A DNA stretch of 39,575 nucleotides from Nitrospira sp. UW-LDO-01 (GCA_002254365.1 NIUT01000146.1:42264-81838); one strand, 5' to 3'. Positions 1-9,469 are shown, counted from the stretch's first letter. Translations and numbers: made by a program. The notes: a model not told the origin generated them from the sequence alone.

Positions 1-340
1 ATTAAGCGGACCAATGAACAGAATGATGGAGTTCGAAACATGTGAACGTCTCCCGGTTGGACAACGAGCAGGCATGATATCTTACCGAAACAATAGGAGA
101 TGCGGAAAGAGGCATGCGAGAGGATGACAACGGGAGAGAGCCCACCCGTTGGTTGAGCATGGTGCCAGCTATAGCTGGGAGCGAAAGAATAGATAGATTG
201 TACGATTATTGGACAGTTGTGGGGCAAAGGGTGGCTGTCATGAAAAAAGTGGGGTGATTTTATTTCTGCTTAAGTGTTAGATTCGATTTCCACGACAGAG
301 AGATATGACTCATTCACTCTTCTACCAGGAGGGATGTACG

Positions 341-748
341 ATGGGACTCTTTGGCACGATTATGGAGAAACTCGGATTTGGTTCCGCTGCCCACGCAGCC
401 CCCCCGCCGCCGGCTGCGGCTCCAGTAGCAAGTGCTCCGTCAGCTCCCGCTGCGGCGCAGGCTGCTCCCAAGCCCGCTGTGATATCGGCGGTCGATGTCG
501 TGGGAAAGCTTGAAGGGCTTGCTGCGCAGAATTCGCAGAAGCTGAATTGGAAGACGTCGATCGTCGATTTGATGAAGCTCTTGAATTTGGACAGCAGTCT
601 CACGGCACGCAAAGAACTGGCGACTGAACTCGGATGCCCCGCAGACAAGATGGGCGACTCCGCCCAGATGAACATGTGGCTCCACAAAGCGGTGTTGCAG
701 AAGTTGGCGGTGAATGGTGGGAATATTCCCAAGGAACTCTTGCACTGA
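341..748 (+). CDS. DUF3597-family protein
   Basis: ORF 305..748; likely start at internal ATG (MGLFGTIMEKLGFG). Ala/Pro linker, then KLEGLAAQN..KLNWKTSIVDLMKLLNLDSSLTARKELATELGCP, typical of DUF3597. Confidence 0.85.
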   Translation: MGLFGTIMEKLGFGSAAHAAPPPPAAAPVASAPSAPAAAQAAPKPAVISAVDVVGKLEGLAAQNSQKLNWKTSIVDLMKLLNLDSSLTARKELATELGCPADKMGDSAQMNMWLHKAVLQKLAVNGGNIPKELLH

Positions 749-768
749 CAGAATGCAGGGCGAGAGGA

Positions 769-1227
769 CTATGAGCTCTCTTGCTCGCTCTCGATCAAAA
801 TCGGGCGGGAGAGGCTCAGCCTTTGCGGCGCTTCGGTCAGGACCAAAGGGGTCTGCTGGAACTCATCGACCACCGGATGTGAGCCCATGTCGATCGAGCC
901 TTTAAAAAAGGCGCCTTCTTCCATCGAGAACGACGGCGCAGAGATATCCCCAAGGACAACTGCGGGTTTGAGCAGTTGGATTTTGCTGGTCGCAGTCACG
1001 TTGCCATGGATCTTTCCTCTGGTGACGATGGTTTCAGCGACAATCGTTCCTCGGATCGTGGCATTTTCGCCGATCACCAACATCCCTTTTGCATGGATCT
1101 CGCCCTCGATGGAGCTGTCAAGCTGAACCGTGCTGTGAAAGTGGACGACGCCCTTGAAGGTGACGTCCTTTCCAAGCACGGTGAAATGTCCGTTGTCGGA
1201 ATCACTCTCTCTTTTTTTGTCCCACAT
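769..1227 (-). CDS. Bactofilin-family (polymer-forming cytoskeletal) protein
   Basis: 152 aa with beta-helix pattern: FKGVVHFHSTVQLDSSIEGEIHAKGMLVIGENATIRGTIVAETIVTRGKIHGNVTATSKIQLLKPAVVLGDI. Confidence 0.88.
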   Translation of the reverse strand: MWDKKRESDSDNGHFTVLGKDVTFKGVVHFHSTVQLDSSIEGEIHAKGMLVIGENATIRGTIVAETIVTRGKIHGNVTATSKIQLLKPAVVLGDISAPSFSMEEGAFFKGSIDMGSHPVVDEFQQTPLVLTEAPQRLSLSRPILIESEQESS

Positions 1228-1335
1228 GATGCCCCTCTTTTCGGAGTGAGTTCAAAAAAATAGGTAGTAACCATACAGGAGTTGGAAGGAAGAATCAAAG
1301 GCTGATTTGTGGGCGGTGTGAGGATGGACGGAGTA

Positions 1336-1605
1336 CTACCGCTTGTCGGATGGCTGATTCCGAGATGGTTTCTGTTCCGAACCATGCCCTGCCATGGATT
1401 TGGCGGTCTTGCCGATCGCCGATCCGATTTTGGGGATTTCCTTTTCGATGTTCTGTGCGGCGCTCCGCAACCCACGTGTGAGATCGTCTACGGTGAGACC
1501 TTTCTGGTGGTCGCCTCGCTGTGAGTCGGCCGCTTCGACCACGACTCCAATCGGGAAACCCATGCAGAGCCACAGAAGCCATCCGGTGATCCATCGGTGC
1601 TGCAT
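1336..1605 (-). CDS. Small secreted hypothetical protein
   Basis: 89 aa with N-terminal hydrophobic signal-like segment (WLLWLCMGFPIGVVVEAA); no recognised domain. Confidence 0.5.
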   Translation of the reverse strand: MQHRWITGWLLWLCMGFPIGVVVEAADSQRGDHQKGLTVDDLTRGLRSAAQNIEKEIPKIGSAIGKTAKSMAGHGSEQKPSRNQPSDKR

Positions 1606-1727
1606 AGCTCAACTATATCAGACGGAGAAACGGCATCTCGTCGCCACGTTGATGGCGTATTCGCCTGGGATCGCGTATGATCGCGCCGGTTGGTCACGAG
1701 AGTATAATAGTTGAGGAGCACTCGAGG

Positions 1728-2117
1728 ATGGATATCGACATCTCAGCTCGTCGGTTGGTGGTCATCGGCGCTCTCAGTGCCGGGTTGGGCGTCGTCGCCG
1801 GTGCCTTTGGTGCGCATATGCTGAAGGATATGTTGGATCAACATCTGCTGGATGTGTATGAAAAAGCGACCCGCTATCAGATGTATCATGCCTTTGGTCT
1901 GGTCCTGAGTGGATTTGCTGTGCAAATCTGGCGCGATACCGGAATGGCCAAAGCTGGGTGGTTGTTTGCCGCTGGGACAATCCTGTTCTCTGGAAGTCTC
2001 TATGGAGTCTCTCTACTAGGGATTCGATGGTTAGGAGCCGTGACGCCGATTGGAGGCCTCCTCTTTATCGCGGGATGGACGGTACTCGCGTGGCGTGCGT
2101 GGCGCGAGGTCGCTTGA
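1728..2117 (+). CDS. DUF423 family inner-membrane protein
   Basis: MDIDISARRLVVIGALSAGLGVVAGAFGAHMLKD..YEKATRYQMYHAFGLVL, with 4 hydrophobic segments; typical of the YgdD/YwdK (DUF423) family. Confidence 0.85.
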   Translation: MDIDISARRLVVIGALSAGLGVVAGAFGAHMLKDMLDQHLLDVYEKATRYQMYHAFGLVLSGFAVQIWRDTGMAKAGWLFAAGTILFSGSLYGVSLLGIRWLGAVTPIGGLLFIAGWTVLAWRAWREVA

Positions 2118-3110
2118 TTATGGTTTGCAGGGCGCGAGGCGTTTACCGCTGATGGGACCCCATCCGCCGGTATTGCTCACAAATGACCCTTCGATCTTCT
2201 GATCGTCCTTGATAAACAGCAGACTGTCTTCTTGAATGTGCCCGTTCTGCTCCCAGCGCAAGTAAATGGCATCTCCGAGAAAGATGCTTTCTGCCGGCGT
2301 TGCGGCATTGGCGGATGTGGCTCCAGGTGGGGGAAAGACGATGGTGGATTTCTGTTCACCATGCTGCTGGTGATTATGAATGATCCACTGCCAGGTTCCG
2401 CAGAGTCGTGACTGCCCTTTGGTTTGTCTGATCCGATCCTTCCACCCATGGATGTTCCACCAGGCTGTGATGGCCTGGTGACTCGCTTCAAACGCCGTAC
2501 GCTCTGCCGCCAAGCGCAATTCGATGTTCCGTGGCTGTGATGTTCCTTGGGCCGTCCGAGAGTCCAGTTCTTCCTTGGTCAGACGGAGCAGGTCGGAGAA
2601 TGCTGCTGTCTGGTTTCTGGCCCGTAACCAGTCTTGTCGTGCTGTCGGTAATGGAAGGACGGGAGTGGATAGGCCGGTTTCTTGACGAAGGGAATTGGCA
2701 AACTGCCATGTCCCCAGTGCGCTCATCAATTCAGAGACAGACTGTGACAACTCCGGTACCCCGAGTTCCTTGACCATTTTGCTGGGGAGTCTGGCACCCA
2801 AGACTCCGGCTGCATCCTTCAGTCCAAGGGCAGGTCCAACCGAGGCCGTAAACAACCTCAGGGCCCCCTCGTCTGACTCGAGTAATGCGAATTGGTCGGC
2901 TCGTTGTGTCACTACGTCGGTCAACAAGCGCGGAGAGTCCTGCCCCTCTGCCATGGTCAACGATGGGAGGAGGAGCACACCCAACAGGATGAGGAGGAAG
3001 CTGACTCTGTCCTGCCGGTGTCCGCGACCAGGTTGATGCTGATTCAGCTCATTTACCATATTGACTAGTGTGTGTGGAGAATCGTCAAAGAGAGAGCGGC
3101 GCTGACTCAT
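2118..3110 (-). CDS. Hypothetical exported protein
   Basis: ORF 2118..3155; likely start MSQRRSLFDD at about 3110, overlapping the next gene's stop. Internal hydrophobic segment SFLLILLGVLLLPSLTMAEG. Confidence 0.65.
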   Translation of the reverse strand: MSQRRSLFDDSPHTLVNMVNELNQHQPGRGHRQDRVSFLLILLGVLLLPSLTMAEGQDSPRLLTDVVTQRADQFALLESDEGALRLFTASVGPALGLKDAAGVLGARLPSKMVKELGVPELSQSVSELMSALGTWQFANSLRQETGLSTPVLPLPTARQDWLRARNQTAAFSDLLRLTKEELDSRTAQGTSQPRNIELRLAAERTAFEASHQAITAWWNIHGWKDRIRQTKGQSRLCGTWQWIIHNHQQHGEQKSTIVFPPPGATSANAATPAESIFLGDAIYLRWEQNGHIQEDSLLFIKDDQKIEGSFVSNTGGWGPISGKRLAPCKP

Positions 3111-3907
3111 GTTCCTTGGAAGCACGACTTCAGAAAGTTCGCCGTGCGTTCCCATGCGAGGGAGGTACTCTCGGCATCATAGGCACTTGGCTTCATCTCG
3201 TTGCAGAATGCGTGCGAGGCGTTGGGGTAACAATGGATGTCGACCCGCTTGCCGTACGCTGCGGAGGCGCTCCGTAGTTGCTCAACCACATCCGGTGTGG
3301 CCCAGGTGTCCTTCCCCGCCTGATGGTATAACACCGGGGGAAAGAGGTCTTTCATCGCCTCGTGTGACGTGATCATCTTGCCATAGTACGAGACGGCTGC
3401 GCGCAACCGTTTCCGGTGGCAGGCGAACCGCAGCGCATAGGATCCGCCCATTCCATACCCGACGACTCCATGAATATTTTTCTTGGCCATGGTGCGAGTA
3501 TTGAGGTATTCACAACAGGAATTGATGTCGGTGATGACATGGTCATCATTCTGTCGTTCCAACAACGCGGCCGCCACGTCGTCGTTGGCCGTCACCATGC
3601 CTCCCAATCGACCGTAGAGATTCGGAAGAATCACCATGTAGCCTTCACAGGCCAGGCGAGCTCCCAGATCCTTCATCTGGCCGGTCAGTCCCCACCAATC
3701 ATGTAAGAGGACAATCCCTGGATAGGTTCCGGCTTGCTGCGGCCAGAAGAGCAGGCAATCGACTTGGTGCTCCTTCGGCATTTTACTTTTGAAGTAGGGG
3801 TCCACCATCTGGTCGGTATGGGTGGGGATCGGAACGCCGCTTGGGAAACGGGCGGTTCCCGTGCCGATCTGTTCTAATGTGAAAGGAGTCGCTGGTGCCG
3901 TAGGCAT
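3107..3907 (-). CDS. Dienelactone hydrolase family protein
   Basis: 266 aa; GIVLLHDWWGLTGQMKDLGARLACEGYMVILPNLYGR, GYGMGGSYALRFA and C-terminal NASHAFCNE match the DLH alpha/beta hydrolase fold, with G-Y-G-M-G at the nucleophile elbow. Confidence 0.85.
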   Translation of the reverse strand: MPTAPATPFTLEQIGTGTARFPSGVPIPTHTDQMVDPYFKSKMPKEHQVDCLLFWPQQAGTYPGIVLLHDWWGLTGQMKDLGARLACEGYMVILPNLYGRLGGMVTANDDVAAALLERQNDDHVITDINSCCEYLNTRTMAKKNIHGVVGYGMGGSYALRFACHRKRLRAAVSYYGKMITSHEAMKDLFPPVLYHQAGKDTWATPDVVEQLRSASAAYGKRVDIHCYPNASHAFCNEMKPSAYDAESTSLAWERTANFLKSCFQGT

Positions 3908-4010
3908 GGTTGAGCTTCTGTTACCGGATCGCTGTTGCGCTGGACATGACGGTACTATATGAAGCTGTTTGTGGGAATGTCAATTGACTGCCGGATGACG
4001 TGGTTCTACA

Positions 4011-5021
4011 GTGCGGGAGGAGCGACGTATCATGAACAGAGACCGCATTGGAGTGGGGCTGATCGGGGTGGGCCGGCACGGAGCCCGATATGCCCAGCAC
4101 CTTATTCATGATCTGCCGCTGGCGTCTCTCCGTGCCGTGTGTCGACGACATCCTGAGCAAGGATTTCAGCTTCCTGGTGCCGAGTCCGTCACGGTGTACG
4201 GTGAGGCCGCTGCACTCATCGCTGATCCGTCGGTCGACGTAGTGGTGGCGGTGACTCCCCCGCTGTACTCTCCTGAGATCTGTCGCCTTGCGGTGCAAGC
4301 CCGAAAACCCCTGTTGATTGAGAAGCCGCTGGCTACAACCGCAATCGATGCCAGGACAATGGTGGCTCTGGCTCGCGAGGCGGGGATCCCGCTGATGACG
4401 GCACAGACCCTCCGGTTCGACAAGACGATTCAGCACGTGAAGAGTTTCCAATCCTCTCTCGGGCGTTCTCAGGAACTCGACGCGGTCTTTCAGATTGAGA
4501 TTCGGAACACGGCCCCCGACCATGTTGCGGGCTATGGGAAGCGAGGAGCCTTACTGGAAATCGGTGTACACATGCTTGACCTGGTTCGGTTCCTGACAGG
4601 AGAAGAGGCACAAGTCGTGCACTGTACGATGGATCATATTCCACCGATGGCGCCGGAACGAACGGCTTCAATTTACCTTATCACCACAGGGGGAACGGTC
4701 TGTCGCATAGAAATTTCACGAGTTGTGGGCGAACGTGCGGGACGAGCCAGCTGGGTCGGGTCACAGGGGCGGGTGGAGGCCGATTGGATGCGCCGACTGA
4801 TCCACTATGAAACGGGTGCTGAAGCAAAGACCGGGGATATGGATATCCCTCCATCCCTGACCGTCCTCGACACCCTCTCAGCGTTCCTCCAAGCGGTGCG
4901 CGACGGCACACCCATGCCGATCACGGGAGAGGATGGATGCCGAGCCGTGGAAATCGCCGAAGCCTGCTACCAGTCGGCACAGACCGGTGGCGCACCGGTT
5001 ACCGTTGATCGTCGTTCGTGA
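4011..5021 (+). CDS. Gfo/Idh/MocA-family oxidoreductase
   Basis: VGLIGVGRHGARYAQHL Rossmann motif; KPLLIEKPLATTAIDARTM (EKP motif); GALLEIGVHMLDLVRFLTG. Likely start MNRDRIGVG at 4032. Confidence 0.9.
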   Translation: MREERRIMNRDRIGVGLIGVGRHGARYAQHLIHDLPLASLRAVCRRHPEQGFQLPGAESVTVYGEAAALIADPSVDVVVAVTPPLYSPEICRLAVQARKPLLIEKPLATTAIDARTMVALAREAGIPLMTAQTLRFDKTIQHVKSFQSSLGRSQELDAVFQIEIRNTAPDHVAGYGKRGALLEIGVHMLDLVRFLTGEEAQVVHCTMDHIPPMAPERTASIYLITTGGTVCRIEISRVVGERAGRASWVGSQGRVEADWMRRLIHYETGAEAKTGDMDIPPSLTVLDTLSAFLQAVRDGTPMPITGEDGCRAVEIAEACYQSAQTGGAPVTVDRRS

Positions 5022-5067
5022 AGCGAATTTCGCACGTAACGATGAGACGCGCGCTCTTTCCGTCCTG

Positions 5068-5090
5068 CACGTCACGCGTCTCGTGACGTG
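5068..5090. terminator. Perfect inverted repeat between convergent genes (candidate bidirectional terminator)
   Basis: CACGTCACG-cgtct-CGTGACGTG: 9-bp arms, 5-nt loop, between a + stop at 5021 and a - stop at 5093. No clear T-tract. Confidence 0.5.
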
Positions 5091-5092
5091 GG

Positions 5093-5329
5093 CTACGACT
5101 CCGCCACGATATGGGTGTCCGTCTCTTCGATCCCGTCGATCGAATGGATTTTCGTAATCACCACATCGGAGAGCGAGCGCTCGTCCTGGACGCTGATAAA
5201 GACAAAAATATCCGGGCGGCCGAAACAGGAGTGAGCCTGTTCAACACCCGGTATGCGCTTCAGTGCGCCGACCACGTCCTTTGTTTTCCCCGCTTTGACC
5301 TTGATGAGAATGTACGCTCTCGTTGCCAT
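5093..5329 (-). CDS. Lrp/AsnC ligand-binding (RAM-like) domain protein
   Basis: 78 aa: MATRAYILIKVKAGKTKDVVGALKRIPGVEQAHSCFGRPDIFVFISVQDERSLSDVVITKIHSIDGIEETDTHIV. Stand-alone RAM domain with no HTH. Confidence 0.88.
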   Translation of the reverse strand: MATRAYILIKVKAGKTKDVVGALKRIPGVEQAHSCFGRPDIFVFISVQDERSLSDVVITKIHSIDGIEETDTHIVAES

Positions 5330-5488
5330 GTGATTCTCCTTCGATTAGGGTGCGAGATGTTTATAACGTCGTTCGCGTGATGCCGCTTGGTGATATGAGT
5401 TTCGGGTTGCACGTGTCGGGTTTGAGATTTCATGTTCTTCCCCGAAGCCATCACAACAGACTAGAAACTCGAAACCAGAAACGGCGCG

Positions 5489-6130
5489 CTAGCGCGCCGC
5501 GCCAGGCATTGTACTCCGATGATGGGTATAGACCTCTTCAAAGGCCAATCCTTGTGCCGTGAGGGCTGATCGGCCGTCTCTCACGAGTTGCATGAATCGC
5601 CGAAAATCATCCACCGACAGATTAAATTGTCCGAGTCCCGTGGCCAGTGTCTTCCGCTCGTCAGGTGAGGCGTTGGAGTCGGCATCCGCGAGCGCTTCCA
5701 ACATGTCAGCCGTCCATCCACCGGCTCGAAAGTGCTCCAGGCTGGTTGCGGCGTCCTCCCCGCGCTTGTTGGTTAACGCACGTCGGGCGAATTCCTGAAT
5801 GGAGGGATCCGTTCCCTTGGCAAAGACGGATTGGAGCTGGATGACGGCCTGGATGATGCGATCAGCTTCACGTGTGCCCTCCGGCGGAAGTACCGCAGCC
5901 TGCTGAAGGGTGGCTAGTACCGCCATGGCTGACCCGATGTAGGGCGATGCCGCTTTTGCTCGTTGTGCCAGTGTTGAAGAAATTTCGCTCACGGTGATGG
6001 CCCATGCACCGTCGACCGGGAGCAAGATCAGCCATAGCGTGACCGTAAGGCTCGAGATGGGGTGAGGTTGCCAGCGGAATGATGATCGACCCGAAGGAAC
6101 CACTCCCTCTGGGGATGACCAGAGGCGCAT
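5489..6130 (-). CDS. Hypothetical exported helical protein
   Basis: 213 aa with hydrophobic N-terminal segment (LTVTLWLILLPVDGAWA) and no recognised domain; actual start may be internal. Confidence 0.6.
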   Translation of the reverse strand: MRLWSSPEGVVPSGRSSFRWQPHPISSLTVTLWLILLPVDGAWAITVSEISSTLAQRAKAASPYIGSAMAVLATLQQAAVLPPEGTREADRIIQAVIQLQSVFAKGTDPSIQEFARRALTNKRGEDAATSLEHFRAGGWTADMLEALADADSNASPDERKTLATGLGQFNLSVDDFRRFMQLVRDGRSALTAQGLAFEEVYTHHRSTMPGAAR

Positions 6131-6264
6131 GGGGAGATTATACAGAGTCGCGCGCAGAGGTTCCAGCGAGGAGCGGGCATCGATGTGATCTATTGAAACC
6201 CTTAGAGAGACTTCCTATAATGAACACATTTTGTTTCGGTTCGGTTGGAGAAAGGCACTGAGAC

Positions 6265-7794
6265 GTGCTTGCTAGGGTGACAAGTGCGGCGTTGATCGGT
6301 CTTGACGCGCATCTGGTGGATGTCGAAGTCGATATCTCCGGCGGGCTCCCTCAGTTTTCCGTCGTGGGGTTGCCGGACGCCACGGTGAAGGAAAGCCGCG
6401 ACCGTGTTCGAGCTGCGCTGAAGAACACAGGGTTTCACTTCCCCGCCAAACGCATCACCGTGAATCTCGCTCCCGCCGGGGTCAAAAAAGAAGGCTCGGG
6501 GCTCGACCTCGCGATTGCCGTCGGCATTCTCGTCGCGGAAGAGGTGATCCCGCAGTCGATGCTGGATCATCGCGTCCTTGTCGGGGAGTTGTCGCTGGAC
6601 GGCCGAGTGAAGCCGATTGCCGGAGCCCTTTCCTTTGCGCTGGCCTGCCGAACCGGTTACGACTTACTGCTCCCGGCAGACAATGGAGCTGAAGCGGCAT
6701 GGGTCAAAGGCGTGCAGGCCTATCCGGTCCATACTCTTCCCGAAGCGGTAGAGTTTTTGAAGGGAAGCCAGGTTCTTCTTCCAAGCCCTTCACACCAGGA
6801 TGTTCGGGGGGCACTCAGCTCGACGGACGATGAGGACTATGCCGATGTTCGCGGGCAGGACCATGCCAAGCGAGCCCTCGAAGTCGCGGCGGCAGGGGGA
6901 CACAATGCGTTGATGGTCGGTCCTCCTGGATCCGGCAAAACCATGTTGGCGCGCCGCTTGCCCTCCATCCTGCCGTTGTTGGAATTGGATGAGGCGATTG
7001 AAACGACTAGGGTTCACAGTGTGGCTGGATTGCTCACTCCGGAACGACCGTTGCTCGCTGTTCGGCCGTTTCGAGCTCCGCATCACAGTATCTCGGACGC
7101 TGGCCTGGTCGGGGGCGGGACCATTCCTAAGCCTGGGGAAGTCTCGCTGGCGCATAACGGGGTGTTATTTTTGGATGAATCACTTGAATTTAAGCGAGGG
7201 GCGCTCGAAGGGTTGCGGCAACCGTTAGAGGACGGGTATGTCATCCTGACGCGGGCAAGTGGGACGCTCAAGTATCCGGCGCAGTTCATGCTGATCGCAG
7301 CAATGAATCCCTGTCCCTGTGGGTACTACGGAGACCGGACGCGGTCTTGTATCTGTTCCGGTATCCAGATCCGCCGGTATCGCGCGAAACTCTCCGGTCC
7401 CTTGCTGGATCGACTGGATATCCATCTGGATGTGCCGCCGGTGCCGGTTCGAGAGCTTCGTGCGGAACTTCCTCCCTCGGAAGGTTCAGCGGCGATCCGA
7501 TCGCGTGTCGTCACGGCGCGTGATCGACAGCGGCAGCGATACCGATCCGAGGGGATTTATACAAATGCGCAGTTGAAGCCGCGGCTGGTAAAACGGTATT
7601 GTGGGCTCGAACAGTCGGCCCAAGAGTTGCTTGAGCAAGCGATGGCACGGCTTCGACTTTCTGCGAGGGCGCATGGGCGTATCCTTCGTGTCGCACGGAC
7701 GATCGCAGACCTGGCCGACTCTGATCGGATCGAGACCGTGCATATCGCAGAGGCCATTCAGTATCGTTCCTTTGACCGTAACCCCGACGTGTGA
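6265..7794 (+). CDS. YifB family Mg-chelatase-like AAA+ ATPase (ComM-type)
   Basis: 509 aa: N-terminal VDVEVDISGGLPQFSVVGLPDATVKESRDRVRAALKN; Walker A GPPGSGKTMLARRLPSILP; RPFRAPHHSISDAGLVGGG; Cys-rich NPCPCGYYGDRTRSCICS. Confidence 0.95.
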   Translation: MLARVTSAALIGLDAHLVDVEVDISGGLPQFSVVGLPDATVKESRDRVRAALKNTGFHFPAKRITVNLAPAGVKKEGSGLDLAIAVGILVAEEVIPQSMLDHRVLVGELSLDGRVKPIAGALSFALACRTGYDLLLPADNGAEAAWVKGVQAYPVHTLPEAVEFLKGSQVLLPSPSHQDVRGALSSTDDEDYADVRGQDHAKRALEVAAAGGHNALMVGPPGSGKTMLARRLPSILPLLELDEAIETTRVHSVAGLLTPERPLLAVRPFRAPHHSISDAGLVGGGTIPKPGEVSLAHNGVLFLDESLEFKRGALEGLRQPLEDGYVILTRASGTLKYPAQFMLIAAMNPCPCGYYGDRTRSCICSGIQIRRYRAKLSGPLLDRLDIHLDVPPVPVRELRAELPPSEGSAAIRSRVVTARDRQRQRYRSEGIYTNAQLKPRLVKRYCGLEQSAQELLEQAMARLRLSARAHGRILRVARTIADLADSDRIETVHIAEAIQYRSFDRNPDV

Positions 7795-7810
7795 GGCTTC
7801 CGTGGCATCA

Positions 7811-8014
7811 ATGCGCGTGTTTGTCTGGTGGTTTATTGTGGGTGCCACGATGGCGTTGTCCGTCATCATGGTGCAAGGTGGCATCAGAGAAGTGATGCAG
7901 GCTCAAGGCTCTGTGTGGGAGCTAAAGCTGGTGGAGCTGCTGACCACCGTGATGGGTGGAGGCCTGTTGGGCGGCTGTATCGCGCTGATTCTCGATCGAA
8001 TCAAGAAGTCGTAA
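7811..8014 (+). CDS. Small hypothetical membrane protein
   Basis: MRVFVWWFIVGATMALSVIMVQGGIREVMQ..ELLTTVMGGGLLGGCIALILDRIKKS; two hydrophobic segments. A GTG start at 7802 is also possible. Confidence 0.6.
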   Translation: MRVFVWWFIVGATMALSVIMVQGGIREVMQAQGSVWELKLVELLTTVMGGGLLGGCIALILDRIKKS

Positions 8015-8207
8015 GTGTGCCTAGGTTTTCGTGTGATTCTACAAGTCTCATATTTATCAACATATCCTTATCCCTTCCCGGTATCTGCGCTCAATACTCA
8101 GGACTTGTTCTCTTTTAGGGGGGCGTGATTTCTCGTAAATAAACCGGTAAGCTTCGGCGACTTCTCTCCTGCTTCGATAGCGGGGCTCACTATGTTGTCT
8201 TGGCGGT

Positions 8208-8366
8208 ATGAGCTATAACGAAGCCGAAACCCGCTTCTATTTGATCGATTTGGTTCTTCGCGGGAAAAATTACAACGAGCATTGGAAGCTCAAGCTCGAA
8301 ACTCCTGCACCAGTTGAACCTACCGGAGTCAAAGATCGCTGCCGTCCAGGAGGTGGTCTATCGTGA
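8208..8366 (+). pseudogene. Remnant of the N-terminus of a type I restriction enzyme R subunit (HsdR/EcoKI-R-like)
   Basis: Manual translation from ATG 8208: MSYNEAETRFYLIDLVLRGKNYNEHWKLKLETPAPVEPTGVKDRCRPGGGLS*. The first ~40 aa closely match the conserved HsdR start (SYNEAETRFYLIDPVLR..LKLETPAPVEPTG), then it is interrupted. Confidence 0.65.
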
Positions 8367-8472
8367 ACAAGACAACGACGGCTTTATCATTACGGCGTTT
8401 CTGACCCACCGCATTCGATCTTTGGAAAAGAGGAGGCAGGTATGGCCATGGCGGATATTCAGGAGTATTTGA
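8329..8472 (+). pseudogene. C-terminal fragment resembling a DUF4258-type toxin-like protein
   Basis: Frame from 8329: SKIAAVQEVVYREQDNDGFIITAFLTHRIRSLEKRRQVWPWRIFRSI*. No start codon of its own; overlaps the end of the HsdR remnant and the start of the DUF2283-like ORF. Confidence 0.5.
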
Positions 8473-8666
8473 AACTGATTCCAGCCGTCAATCGAGCTCC
8501 GCAGCACGCCGTCTGACTGACGTACGACGCTGAGGCCGACACATTGTATGTCAACTACAAAAAACCTAGTCATGCCACCGACAGCGAGATGACCGACGAA
8601 GATGTGATCATCCGCTATGAGGGTGATGAGGTTATCGGTTTTACTGTATTGCATGCGAGTAAATGA
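8442..8666 (+). pseudogene. DUF2283-domain (antitoxin-like) gene with an in-frame TGA
   Basis: MAMADIQEYLKLIPAVNRAPQHAV*LTYDAEADTLYVNYKKPSHATDSEMTDEDVIIRYEGDEVIGFTVLHASK*. Frame stays open either side of the single TGA at 8514-8516; LTYDxEADTLYV is the DUF2283 hallmark. Confidence 0.65.
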
Positions 8667-9015
8667 CTAAAAAACGGCCTAAATCTTCGCAGATACATTG
8701 TTGCGGTAGTCATCAGGGGTTCAGAAACGACTCCCGGATCAGTCCCGGTTCTGAATCAGAGTCAATGGTGAATGGCGCCTGCATACGCACTCAGACATGT
8801 ATTCCATCCTCGGTCTCAAGTCAGCTTGGGGTAAATCCAACAAACCACCAGTCTGACCATATGGGATCGACCAAGTCTGTGCTCCGAATCCAGAGCAGTC
8901 TTCATTCCCCAGACGGCGAGGATTGCAAAATGGCAGGTCTTGAGGATACAAGTTACGACTGAATTAATTGCGACTGCACTTATGCTCTGTGTAATTCATA
9001 ACATGATCGAGGAAC

Positions 9016-9441
9016 ATGGATATCGAAATCGGCTCCAATCTATATAAAAATTTCAACGGAACGATCGAAATCGAGGGGGTTCCGCAAATCCAAGTGGCTC
9101 GCCATCCCTCAACTGGGGCGTTGCTGGTCAATTTTGCACAGTTCGACTCAAATGGCCGGATGTTGGCCAAGGTGGTGGATAGCACGCTGATGTTTAACGA
9201 GCGGCGCGCCTATGAGTTAGCGAAGGCCGACAAACGTCTGACAATGAAGGAAGTGGATTCCGGAAAAGTGGTTCTCCAGCTTGATGTGAAGGAACCTCAG
9301 ACTGTCTCCCTGACTCAGGCCGAGTTCCATACAATGAAAGGCCATCTCCTGCAAGTCACCGCGACGGAGTGGAGGATTGATAAACAACACAAGAGCGGTC
9401 TGACACACGACACCCAGGGAGGTGTGGTTTCTATCGGCTAG
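9016..9441 (+). CDS. Hypothetical protein
   Basis: 141-aa ORF with even, soluble composition in an otherwise gene-poor stretch; no family recognised. Confidence 0.6.
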   Translation: MDIEIGSNLYKNFNGTIEIEGVPQIQVARHPSTGALLVNFAQFDSNGRMLAKVVDSTLMFNERRAYELAKADKRLTMKEVDSGKVVLQLDVKEPQTVSLTQAEFHTMKGHLLQVTATEWRIDKQHKSGLTHDTQGGVVSIG

Positions 9442-9469
9442 TGTGGTGTCTCATAAATTCCTTCACCTT

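Noticed and set aside
129-153. Hairpin caacggg..cccgttg upstream of the DUF3597 gene
   Set aside because: Short arms, no T-tract or conserved RNA motif recognised; not enough to call an ncRNA or riboswitch.
3921-4523. 200-aa minus-strand ORF
   Set aside because: Mostly antisense to the Gfo/Idh/MocA gene; no recognisable protein features.
8663-8962. 99-aa ORF downstream of the DUF2283 remnant
   Set aside because: Composition (Ser/His/Cys/Pro rich) and lack of RBS or domain suggest non-coding or decayed DNA.
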